Source of the DNA: Nemertoderma westbladi
Taxonomy: Eukaryota > Xenacoelomorpha > Nemertodermatida > Nemertodermatidae
Assembly (NCBI GenBank): GCA_032718475.1
Contig: JAUCBJ010000001.1
Coordinates: 62,001 to 126,000, forward strand
Reading direction: 5' to 3'
DNA length: 64,000 nucleotides
Below the pieces are notes generated by a model. That model was not told the DNA's origin. It made no database searches and saw only the letters and a list, made by a program, of their open reading frames with translations. Of the stretch, positions 44,701-56,700 are shown one piece after another (the stretch's first letter is position 1; each line of letters starts with the position of its first letter). The translations under genes and the position numbers were made by a program.

Positions 44701-47700
44701 GTTTGATTAAAATCATTGAGAATTACTTCTCATATAGTATTTGATTAGAGGCTGGCGCTACTTATTTAATTAATAAATGCACAATATTCTGGAACATTAT
44801 GATGAAGTTCTCATAAGTTGCTTGGCAACAATGCAATAGCAATGCCTAAATACAAGTACATGGATATTCATACATAAACAAATGTTCTAGAACATGGTGT
44901 ATTTATTAAATGGAATAAATGGCCTGAAAGCGGAAGTAAATACATTCATTCGTGCAACGTTCGAATGCCCATAACTCATTTATTTCCCACCCAATTCATA
45001 TATATTTACATCATTGTGTGCAAAGTAGCACATTGCAGCGTTACGACCCGAGTTTATTTATGTACCGAGCGAGTGAAGCGAGGGAGGTTTACAAATTTCC
45101 CTACCAAAATCAAATATATTTATATATTTGGAATCCTAGCACTTTCAGCTTTCTATTGGTACGTCAACAAATCACGATAAGGTTCAAGAATAATTGCAGT
45201 GTGAATGGTGAAATATCCTCGGAGACACTATTTTCAAACCCCTGTAGCTAAAGTATCAAAGCAAAAATAAAGTTATTTGAAATTAGCTCTGTTTCAAATT
45301 TCATGCAATCTCATAAAGATTTGTATAAAAATTGGGGAGAGGATGGGGCGTGTCACTGAATTACGACAAGCACTAGGCCTATATTCTAGTCAGGATATGG
45401 TGTAATGATATCCGGGCTGTGTAACATATAGAAGTGGATAGTATCACATGGACTGGACGGTCAGGGCCCCAACCGCAGGTTATCGTGTTCGGAGAACCCG
45501 AATCCGTGCTCGGCCACGGTACTAGTCTTGCGCAGGCCTTTATAGATTGCCCGGAATTTTAGGGAGCGGAAGATCTCAGCAACGAAGCGAAAACCAACAA
45601 TAGGATGTTCCTAGACCCCCCCCCCCCCCCCCCCAAAAAAAAATTTATCTAGAAGACGTTTTCCCATATACATTACGTTTCAAAAGTCTACGGTTCTCCG
45701 TCTAGGGCCAATTTGAGTCAAAAAGTCCGCCTCCCGAGCAACCTCGTTGCTATGGAGCTATAGCCAAAACGGCTAATGCTACGGAGTTGGGACCGGCGCC
45801 AATTGATAGGCAGCATATGGGTTTACCTTCACAACTTCGAGTTTGAAGTTGCCCGATCATGATCTTGACCATGATCTGATCAGCAAAGATCAGTTTTGAT
45901 CAGCAATCGGACACTCAAAGCTTGTTCCAATCGAAAAACTTAACATTACAAAAAGATTCAGCGACCCCACATTAGTCATGATTCTCGTTAAAAGATTAAA
46001 AAAAAAGTGAATTCTTCCTGATCAAAACGCAAGATCATGATCGCGCAAAGATCGGACTTCGTAAAATCGTAACTAAGCATTTTGGATATAAACAATTACT
46101 GTAGGAAACGTTCAGAACACCGGTTCTCGAGATCTGATACCTGATCATTAAAGATCGTGTTTTTCGGTTTTTTCAAATTTTCTCGAAAACTTTGTTTGAG
46201 ACCCCCGATTTTTTTTTACGAATCGACTTCTATGATGAAGGGGCAACTTTTGAGCCTTTCGAAATTTTCAAAAAGCGATTTGATCAGGCCGCGATCAGAA
46301 AAGATCGTGTTTTTGGTTTTATTTCGAAGACCAAGTCCTGGGAGTTCACCGTATGGAAAAACTTAACATCACAAAAAGATTCCTCATCCTCGAATTATGG
46401 GGGGTAGCCAAAATTTGGGCATAAAAAAGTTCAAGTCTAGTGGGTCAAAACTCAAGATCATGATCGCGAAAAGATCAGTATATTTAAAATCTAATCTAAG
46501 CATTTTTCTAATAAACACTCATTGTAAGAAATATTCAATGGTCTATTCTGAGTTGATTAAAAAAAAATTGGCTCGATCGGTCTACCGGTTCTCGAGATCA
46601 GCTTCCTGATCATAAAAGATCGTGTTTTTCGGTTTTTCCCGATTTTCTCGAAAACTTTGTTTGAGACCCCCGATTTTTTTTTTACTAATCGACTTATATT
46701 AAGAAGGGGCAACTTTTGAGCATTTCGAAATTTTCAAAAAGCGATTTGATCAGGCCATGATCAGGAAAGATCATGTTTTCGGTTTTATTTCTAAGACCAA
46801 GTCCTGTGAGTTCACCGTATGAAAAAACTTAACTAGGGATATCCCGGAATTCCGTTCCGGCCGGAATTCCGGCGGTTTTTGCCCGATTCCGGTTCCGGCC
46901 GGAATTGCCGGAATGGGGTCAATTCCGGCCGGAATTTTACCGGAATTACAAGGTTCATATCTAGTTTAATAGCTGCAATTAGTTTGTTAAATTATTATCA
47001 ACATTTATATATTTTTTAAACATTATTACCAATTAGTTTAAGATACTTTTCAACACTTGTAAAAAAGTATAGAAATAAAGATTTCTTCGACCGTTAGAGC
47101 TGACATTTAAGGATGAAAGGCATAGATGCCCCCTGGTTAGCCCCTTCAAACCATTCGTGCTGAATCGAAAACTGCCTTGGCCCACATGCAGGGATCGAAC
47201 CCACGACCTCCAGATAGATTGGAAATCAATGAAACCACTACACCAAGGTGGAACCTAATTAACCTATCTAACGAAGGAAAATTCACAGCCACCCTGTTTA
47301 TTACAGTGAATTCAGTCTTGATGGGTCTGTAACACATTTCCAAAAATGTTTTACCTGGTAATCAAACTAAAATGGTCCCACCATCTGTTACACCACTTAG
47401 GTAGTATTCATATACAATTAAATTCAAAATAACCCTTTTAATTTACATTACTAATTAAACCCTTTGTCGTTCTGAAGATATTTTATGAAATGCATCATTA
47501 GGCCCGTGCTCCACTGGTAAGTCGTAAGTCGTTTTCTGATATTGTCTTATAGTCAGAATGTCAAAATGAATGCCTCCTTGCTCCATTGGTAACATAAGTC
47601 ATTTGATAAAAAAAATAAGGTGCGACTCACATTTACTGCATATTTATTATACCCAAAGTAACCAATCAGAGGCATCTTGCCGGATATAACACATGATTCA

Positions 47701-50700
47701 TATGTCAAAAGATGTAACATGGGACATAATCACAGTCGTAATTACAATTTACCAGTGGAGACGCCCCCATTGAAACCAATGTGTTACATAATTTATTCTG
47801 ACTAAGACTACATAAGACTTACCAGTGGAGCACGGGCCTTAGCGGGTGGTTTTTCAAATTTGCTTATAAAATGGCGTTTTTTAGATTGATTTTACATTAT
47901 TTTACATTGATCTTACAATATTTTACATTGAATTTAAATTATTTTACATTGATTTTATATTATTTTACTTTGATTAATTATTAAATAATATGATAATTAC
48001 AGGAGACTAAATAAATTGCTAACCTTCTAAAGTTAGCAATGAAACTCGATTAACGATTAACACAATTACAATTACTACTTTAACCTAAAACTAATATAAA
48101 TATAAAACGTTATTACAATACGTACAGGTCCTGCGAGTGGTCGTTAGTTCAGTTCTGCGTCGTAGGTGCTGCGTAATATAGTAGTTTAGTTTATATTTAC
48201 AGCAAATCCATTTCTTACCATAAATCTATTTATTCCCAGCAATAATTAAACTGTAACATGTACTATTGGCCTCGTTTATTGTTTTGGTTCGAATAACATG
48301 TCACTGTAACATGCTCCTTTTCCTTAAAGACACCAGGATATTGCACCAAAGGACCTAATGACGCGATAGGCCGTAACAAACAGCTCAGGTCATTCTCCAC
48401 TCCACCCACCTTAATTCCCCCCAAGGTTCTGATTCATCTCATTAACAAACTTACTGTAGAAATTTAAAAAATTCATTTGTTTCATAAAAAATTATAAAAT
48501 TTCCTGGGTCATTTAGTGTATTTCACTAATTATAGAAAATTCCGGTTCCGGCCGGAATTCCGGTTCCGCCCGGAATTCCGGCCGGAATATTCCGGCATGT
48601 TGAATTCCGGTTCCGGCCGGAATCAAAATATCGATTCCGGGACATCCCTAAACTTAACATTACAAAAAGATTCCTCACCCTCGAATTAGGGGGGTAGCCA
48701 AAATTTGACCATAAAAAAGTTCAATTCTAGGGGGCAAAAGATCATGATCGCGAAATGATCAGTTTTTTCGAAATTACTTCTGAGCATTTTGGGGCAAAAC
48801 TTTCAAACTAATAAACATTCACTGGAGTGTTCTAAGTAGATTAAAAAAAATTTCGACTCAATAGGCCTACCGGTACCGGAGATATGGTCGTCCAAAGTCT
48901 GCTTTACGGTAATTCGAAAATATTTCGAAAACCCTTGATCGAATTTTTTCCTTGAAAATATGTGAATGTACAGTTAGTGGACCCGCATGTAACGATACAT
49001 CACAATCCATATTTCGGATGACAGGTACCGGTGAAATCTGACTTTACCGAAAAAAATTCAAATTTTAGCTATTATGTCTGACTATCTCGATAACTATAAT
49101 AGGTATGGAAATACTTTCACTGCAAGAAATGTTCGCCTATCCAATGCGCTTCTAACTCTGTACTCGGATTTTGCATAGTGTCAAAACCTACTACTTAACC
49201 CCCCCAGCGGAGGGAACGGAGTGACCGGAGCGCCAGTACTATCTTTCATTATTATGAAGTAATAAGGGTGGTGGGTGGGGTAGGTGGTGAACACTATTTA
49301 TAGGGTAGAGGGAGGGTCTAGTATATTACATAGTTTAGCTGCCTCAGTCTTATTTGTAATATGTTATATATTATACGAAATTATATCAAGTTTAACATAC
49401 TACATTGTCTACCTCTAGGATAAATATACAATGTAGGGCTCATAATATATTTATAAATAGATTTAGTATATTTACATTGTATAACAGAGTGAATTGATAC
49501 TATTACGGTATTATACTAAAGACGCCGCTTTGATATATCTGATCAAATGGCAATTTCTGGTAAATTATCTATTTCACTATCTTAGGTATATCATTCAATT
49601 TTTAAAACTATAATAATAAACATTTACTTCACTTCTTGTTTACTCGCATGGATATATTAATATAAAATACATCAGTATAATATTTTATGGGGCCAAACCC
49701 AACGTAATCAGAGTAATGTTTAATTATTATTACAATTGGCACATTGAAGTAAGTAGTACATGAGTTTGATAAAATAATTATGAATCCGTATCTTATTCTA
49801 CTCTACTTCCTCTCACTCTCTCTCTTTCTCTCTCTCTTTCTCACTCTTATTCTTACTACCACTACTAACTACTATTACTACTACTACTACTGACTACTGC
49901 AGAGTTATATATTATAAGATGACGGGGTTCGTGATTATTAGTTATTATACAAGTGCCCCTCGGCTATAGAGAGTCCACCCTCGGTTGCTTACTGGATAAT
50001 TGTAATAAAGTTGTAGAAGAACACAAATATACGGGGTGTTGAAATCACTTCCATTGTCTACTAAGTAAGCCATATGGCGATAATTCTGCATAGCAGATCC
50101 AGTTTTTATTCAGTTATATAATATATACAGTTTGCTTTGCACACTTTCCTTGTCAAACGTGGTTTATGCCAGTCGCTATGGTGATTGCTAATAGCACAGA
50201 TGTATTATATATTGATCGCCCATTGGGATAAGCTGCAACGGTTCCTGGATGGGTGTTAAATGGGAGAGTTTTCCATTAACCTTTTAACGTTCTATTATAT
50301 TTTCCATTAAATATTACGTTGCTGGTTAATTTACAATCCATTTAAACCGGATAGGTTTCACTTAATCATATGGAAGTGTGTCTCATTATTACCATGAATA
50401 TACACAGCTACACACAATAATAAAAAGCAATGTAAGTCCTGTTTAATTTCAACAATAATCGCGATATTTAATAGTAATAAATATTATTGTATGTCATATT
50501 TTTTTATATTTTGTATATTTTTATAACATTTTTTTGTTTTTCATATATTGATGTTCTTTGTTACCTTAGGAAACCCGGCAACGCGGCTAGTCACACAAAC
50601 TTCGACCAAACAGCGCCATTGTCCGGCAATGTTAGCTCGGTTACTAGCGACATTATCGATGTGCTACGGTACACACAGACAGACCTCGACTTAGCAGTGA

Positions 50701-53700
50701 CTGCCTCTAACGCAGAGCTCGAACGCAATCTCCAGCAGACGCGAGCTCAACAAGATGAATCTCAAACTTTAATTAAAGGTGAGTTTTTGATTAATATTCT
50801 TTGTGTCCAGTTGTGGACCTGGGCAGCCTAATTGTGTGGACGGTATAGAACCAGTATAAAACATGTTATAGATTCCAATGGGAGGCTAATTCCATATTGT
50901 TTCCCTTTCAATTGTGTTTTAATCACACATATCATATTTTTTCAAAACAATATATTCTTCAAATATATATATATATACGAAAAGTAGCTAACTATTCGTA
51001 TTTCGTTTTGACCAGATGGAAATTATAATCCCAAACCAATTTACATGTTTTCCGCCGCAGTGTAACTAACCTATTTGCGTTTAGGTTACGAGGCGATATT
51101 TCTGGCATTTATAAACAAACACGAAAGCGAGTCAACGTCGTCCAATCAGATCGTTCGTGATTTATTGCGCGAGAAAGAACTAGTTTGCGAAGACCTGGCG
51201 GGCGTGGAACAATCGTTCTCGGAGCTCCATAAACGTTACGATAAACTTAAACTATCCACGGACCGTGCGAGGTTGGTCGCCGTTTACAGTAATTATAATA
51301 AATCACACAATAAATTTGGTACTGAGACTGAGAATATCAATGATATGAGACTCGAATTAATGAGGTTAACTCGAGTTAATTAGGTTAACTCGAGTTAATG
51401 AGGTTAACTCGAGTTAATGAGGTTAACTCGAGTTAATGAGGTTAACTCGAGATAATGAGGTTAATGAGGTTAACTCGAGATAATGATGTTAACTCGAGTT
51501 AATGAGGTTAACTCGAGATAATGAGGTTAACTCGAGTTAATGAGGTTAACTCGAGTTAATGAAGTTAACTCGAGTTAATGAGGTTAACTCGAGTTATTGA
51601 GGTTAACTCGAGTTAATTAGGTTAACTCGAGTTAATGAGGTTAACACGAGATAATGAGGTTAACTCGAGTTAATGAGATTAACTCGAGTTATTGAGGTTA
51701 CCTCCAGTTAATGAGGTTAACTCGAGATAATTAGGTTAACTCGAGTTAATGAGGTTAACTCGAGATATTGAGGTTAACTCGAGTAAATGAGGTTACCTCG
51801 AGTTAATGAGGTTACCTCGAGTTAATGAGGTTAACTCGAGATAATGAGGTTAACTCGAGTTAATGAGGTTAACTCGAGTTAATGAGGTTAACTCGAGTTA
51901 ATATGCTCCCAATGTCAATTTATTTAGACTTCGATCTGTGTGTGTGGTCTGGTAGTTAGTTGGTACTTCTTCGTACAAAAAGGGGGACTTCCAAATATTT
52001 TGTGATGTTGAGTTATTCCATCCTGTTGTTGTTCCATCATTATTCCATTGTAGCGAGACAAAAAACGACTTTATTTTAGATAAAGTATAAATGCTCTACC
52101 GATAAAACGTTATCCTAGAGAAAAAAAGAGACTCACTGATCACTTTTTCACTGTAACTAATTATTCTATATTGAGTGATTTTTACTTTTTACCACCAACG
52201 AACGAGTGCTAAAATACCAACGAGTGCAAAACTCCTTACAGGAGGCAGCCTATCTTAATTATTGCGGCAAACTAGATGACAATGAGTTCTTTCCGTTTCT
52301 CTTTAAGAGTGGTCAACAGTTTTTCAAAAATATGAAAATCTAAATTTATAATAATTAGATAATAATGTATAATTTCAGTGTGAATCCGACATTACAACAC
52401 GAGATCGTTATACTTTATCATCTTACTTTTTATTTTTCTTTACTCCGCTACTTACGTGTTTAGGTTATTCCGTAGACCCAATGTTTACATGTGGCATAAA
52501 GCTCGGCGTTTGTCATGTGTTGTCTCCAACTGATGTTTAGGGCTGCCCTTAGTGCTCTTGTGTAGCAACCATCAATTCGTTGTTCAAGTGATTTCCTCGG
52601 TGTTATTTTAACAATTTATTATTTTTAGGGCGCAAGTGACATTGAAAGACCAAAAGATAGTTGACTACGAGATAAAAATGCAAAAACAAGAGCAAAGATA
52701 CCAGGAACTTAAGGTGAGTGTTTGTGCTGTAACCAGCTAGGTACCAGGAACTTAAGGTGAGTGTTTGTGCTGTAACCAGCTAGGTCGGGAACTTAAGGTG
52801 AGTGCTTGTGCTGTAACCAGCTAGGTCGGGAACTTAAGGTGAGTGTTTGTGCTGTAACCAGTTAGGTACCAGGAACTTAAGGTGAGTGTTTGTGCTGTAA
52901 CCAGCTAGGTACCAGGAACTTAAGATGAGTGTTTGTGCTGTAACCAGCTAGGTCGGGAACTTAAGGTGATTGCTTGTGCTGTAACCAGCTAGGTCGGGAA
53001 CTTAAGGTGAGTGTTTGTGCTGTAACCAGCTAGGTACCTGTAACTTAAGGTGAGTGCTTGTGCTGTAACCAGCTAGGTACCAGGAACTTAAGGTGAGTGT
53101 TTGTGCTGTAACCAGCTAGGTACCTATGGAAGTTAAGGTGAGTGTTTGTGCTGTAACCAGCTAGGTACCAGGAACTTAAGGTGAGTGTTTGTGCTGTAAC
53201 CAGCTAGGTACCAGGAACTTAAGGTGAGTGTTTGTGCTGTAACCAGCTAGGTACCAGGAACTTAAGGTGAGTGTTTGTGCTGTAACCAGCTAGGTACCAG
53301 GAACTTAAGGTGAGTGTTTGTGCTGTAACCAGCTAGGTACCTATGGAAGTTAAGGTGAGTGCTTGTGCTGTAACCAGCTAGGTCGGGAACTTAAGGTGAG
53401 TGTTTGTGCTGTAACCAGCTAGGTACCAGGAACTTAAGGTGAGTGTTTGTGCTGTAACCAGCTAGGTACCTATGGAAGTTAAGGTGAGTGCTTGTGCTGT
53501 AACCAGCTAGGTCGGGAACTTAAGGTGAGTGTTTGTGCTGTAACCAGCTAGGTACCAGGAACTTAAGGTGAGTGTTTGTGCTGTAACCAGCTAGGTACCA
53601 GGAACTTAAGGTGAGTGTTTGTGCTGTAACCAGCTAGGTACCAGGAACTTAAGGTGAGTGTTTGTGCTGTAACCAGCTAGGTACCTATGGAAGTTAAGGT

Positions 53701-56700
53701 GAGTGCTTGTGCTGTAACCAGCTAGGTCGGGAACTTAAGGTGAGTGTTTGTGCTGTAACCAGCTAGGTACCAGGAACTTAAGGTGAGTGTTTGTGCTGTA
53801 ACCAGCTAGGTCGGGAACTTAAGGTGAGTGTTTGTGCTGTAACCAGCTAGGTCGGGAACTTAAGGTGAGTGTTTGTGCTGTAACCAGCTAGGTACCAGGA
53901 ACTTAAGGTGAGTGTTTGTGCTGTAACCAGCTAGGTACCAGGAACTTAAGGTGAGTGTTTGTGCTGTAACCAGCTAGGTACCTATGGAAGTTAAGGTGAG
54001 TGCTTGTGCTGTAACCAGCTAGGTCGGGAACTTAAGGTGAGTGTTTGTGCTGTAACCAGCTAGGTACCTGGAAGTTAAGGTGAGTGCTTGTGCTGTAACC
54101 AGCTAGGTACCAGGAACTTAGGTGAGTGTTTGTGCTGTAACCAGCTAGGTCGGGAACTTAAGGTGAGTGTTTGTGCTGTAACCAGCTAGGTCGGGAACTT
54201 AAGGTGAGTGTTTGTGCTGTAACCAGCTAGGTACCAGGAACTTAAGGTGAGTGTTTGTGTTGTAACCAGCTAGGTACCTGTAACTTAAGGTGAGTGTTTG
54301 TGCTGTAACCAGCTAGGTCGGGAACTTAAGGTGAGTGTTTGTGCTGTAACCAGCTAGGTACCTGGAACTTAAGGTGAGTGCTTGTGCTGTAACCAGCTAG
54401 GTACCAGGAACTTAAGGTGAGTGTTTGTGCTGTAACCAGCTAGGTACCAGGAACTTAAGGTGAGTGTTTGTGTTGTAACCAGCTAGGTACCAGGAACTTA
54501 AGGTGAGTGTTTGTGCTGTAACCAGCTAGGTACCAGGAACTTAAGGTGAGTGTTTGTGTTGTAACCAGCTAGGTACCAGGAACTTAAGGTGAGTGTTTGT
54601 GCTGTAACCAGCTAGGTACCAGGAACTTAAGGTGAGTGCTTGTGCTGTAACCAGCTAGGTACCAGGAACTTAAGGTGAGTGTTTGTGCTGTAACCAGCTA
54701 GGTACCAGGAACTTAAGGTGAGTGTTTGTGTTGTAACCAGCTAGGTACCAGGAACTTAAGGTGAGTGTTTGTGCTGTAACCAGCTAGGTACCAGGAACTT
54801 AAGGTGAGTGCTTGTGCTGTAACCAGCTAGGTACCAGGAACTTAAGGTGAGTGTTTGTGCTGTAACCAGCTAGGTACCTGTAACTTAAGGTGAGTGTTTG
54901 TGCTGTAACCAGCTAGGTCGGGAACTTAAGGTGAGTGTTTGTGCTGTAACCAGCTAGGTACCTGGAACTTAAGGTGAGTGCTTGTGCTGTAACCAGCTAG
55001 GTCGGGAACTTAAGGTGAGTGTTTGTGCTGTAACCAGCTAGGTACCAGGAACTTAAGGTGAGTGCTTGTGCTGTAACCAGCTAGGTACCAGGAACTTAAG
55101 GTGAGTGTTTGTGCTGTAACCAGCTAGGTACAAGGAACTTAAGGTGAGTGTTTGTGTTGTAACCAGCTAGGTACCAGGAACTTAAGGTGAGTGTTTGTGC
55201 TGTAACCAGCTAGGTACCAGGAACTTAAGGTGAGTGCTTGTGCTGTAACCAGCTAGGTACCAGGAACTTAAGGTGAGTGTTTGTGCTGTAACCAGCTAGG
55301 TACCTGTAACTTAAGGTGAGTGTTTGTGCTGTAACCAGCTAGGTCCGGAACTTAAGGTGAGTGTTTGTGCTGTAACCAGCTAGGTACCTGGAACTTAAGG
55401 TGAGTGTTTGTGCTGTAACCAGCTAGGTACCAGGAACTTAAGGTGAGTGTTTGTGTTGTAACCAGCTAGGTACCAGGAACTTAAGGTGAGTGTTTGTGCT
55501 GTAACCAGCTAGGTACCAGGAACTTAAGGTGAGTGTTTGTGCTGTAACCAGCTAGGTACCTGTAACTTAAGGTGAGTGTTTGTGCTGTAACCAGCTAGGT
55601 CGGGAACTTAAGGTGAGTGTTTGTGCTGTAACCAGCTAGGTACCTGTAACTTAAGGTGAGTGCTTGTGCTGTAACCAGCTAGGTACCAGGAACTTAAGGT
55701 GAGTGTTTGTGCTGTAACCAGCTAGGTACCTATGGAAGTTAAGGTGAGTGTTTGTGCTGTAACCAGCTAGGTACCAGGAACTTAAGGTGAGTGTTTGTGC
55801 TGTAACCAGCTAGGTACCAGGAACTTAAGGTGAGTGTTTGTGCTGTAACCAGCTAGGTACCAGGAACTTAAGGTGAGTGTTTGTGCTGTAACCAGCTAGG
55901 TACCAGGAACTTAAGGTGAGTGTTTGTGCTGTAACCAGCTAGGTACCAGGAACTTAAGGTGAGTGTTTGTGCTGTAACCAGCTAGGTACCTATGGAAGTT
56001 AAGGTGAGTGCTTGTGCTGTAACCAGCTAGGTCGGGAACTTAAGGTGAGTGTTTGTGCTGTAACCAGCTAGGTACCAGGAACTTAAGGTGAGTGTTTGTG
56101 CTGTAACCAGCTAGGTACCAGGAACTTAAGGTGAGTGTTTGTGCTGTAACCAGCTAGGTACCTATGGAAGTTAAGGTGAGTGCTTGTGTTGTAACCAGCT
56201 AGGTACCAGGAACTTAAGGTGAGTGTTTGTGCTGTAACCAGCTAGGTACCAGGAACTTAAGGTGAGTGTTTGTGTTGTAACCAGCTAGGTACCAGGAACT
56301 TAAGGTGAGTGTTTGTGCTGTAACCAGCTAGGTACCAGGAACTTAAGGTGAGTGCTTGTGCTGTAACCAGCTAGGTACCAGGAACTTAAGGTGAGTGTTT
56401 GTGCTGTAACCAGCTAGGTACCAGGAACTTAAGGTGAGTGTTTGTGTTGTAACCAGCTAGGTACCAGGAACTTAAGGTGAGTGTTTGTGCTGTAACCAGC
56501 TAGGTACCAGGAACTTAAGGTGAGTGCTTGTGCTGTAACCAGCTAGGTACCAGGAACTTAAGGTGAGTGTTTGTGCTGTAACCAGCTAGGTACCTGTAAC
56601 TTAAGGTGAGTGTTTGTGCTGTAACCAGCTAGGTCGGGAACTTAAGGTGAGTGTTTGTGCTGTAACCAGCTAGGTACCTGGAACTTAAGGTGAGTGCTTG

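Larger units (their letters stand above)
46834..48650. mobile_element. Non-autonomous hAT element, 8-bp target duplication
   Basis: Ends TAGGGATATCCCGGAAT and ATTCCGGGACATCCCTA are inverted with one mismatch and flanked by identical AACTTAAC (46826-46833 and 48651-48658). Subterminal CCGGCCGGAATTCC repeats occur at both ends (46850-46940 and 48540-48625). The interior holds an inverted SINE, a Harbinger-like MITE and a fragment of the 75-bp repeat, but no transposase. Confidence 0.88.
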
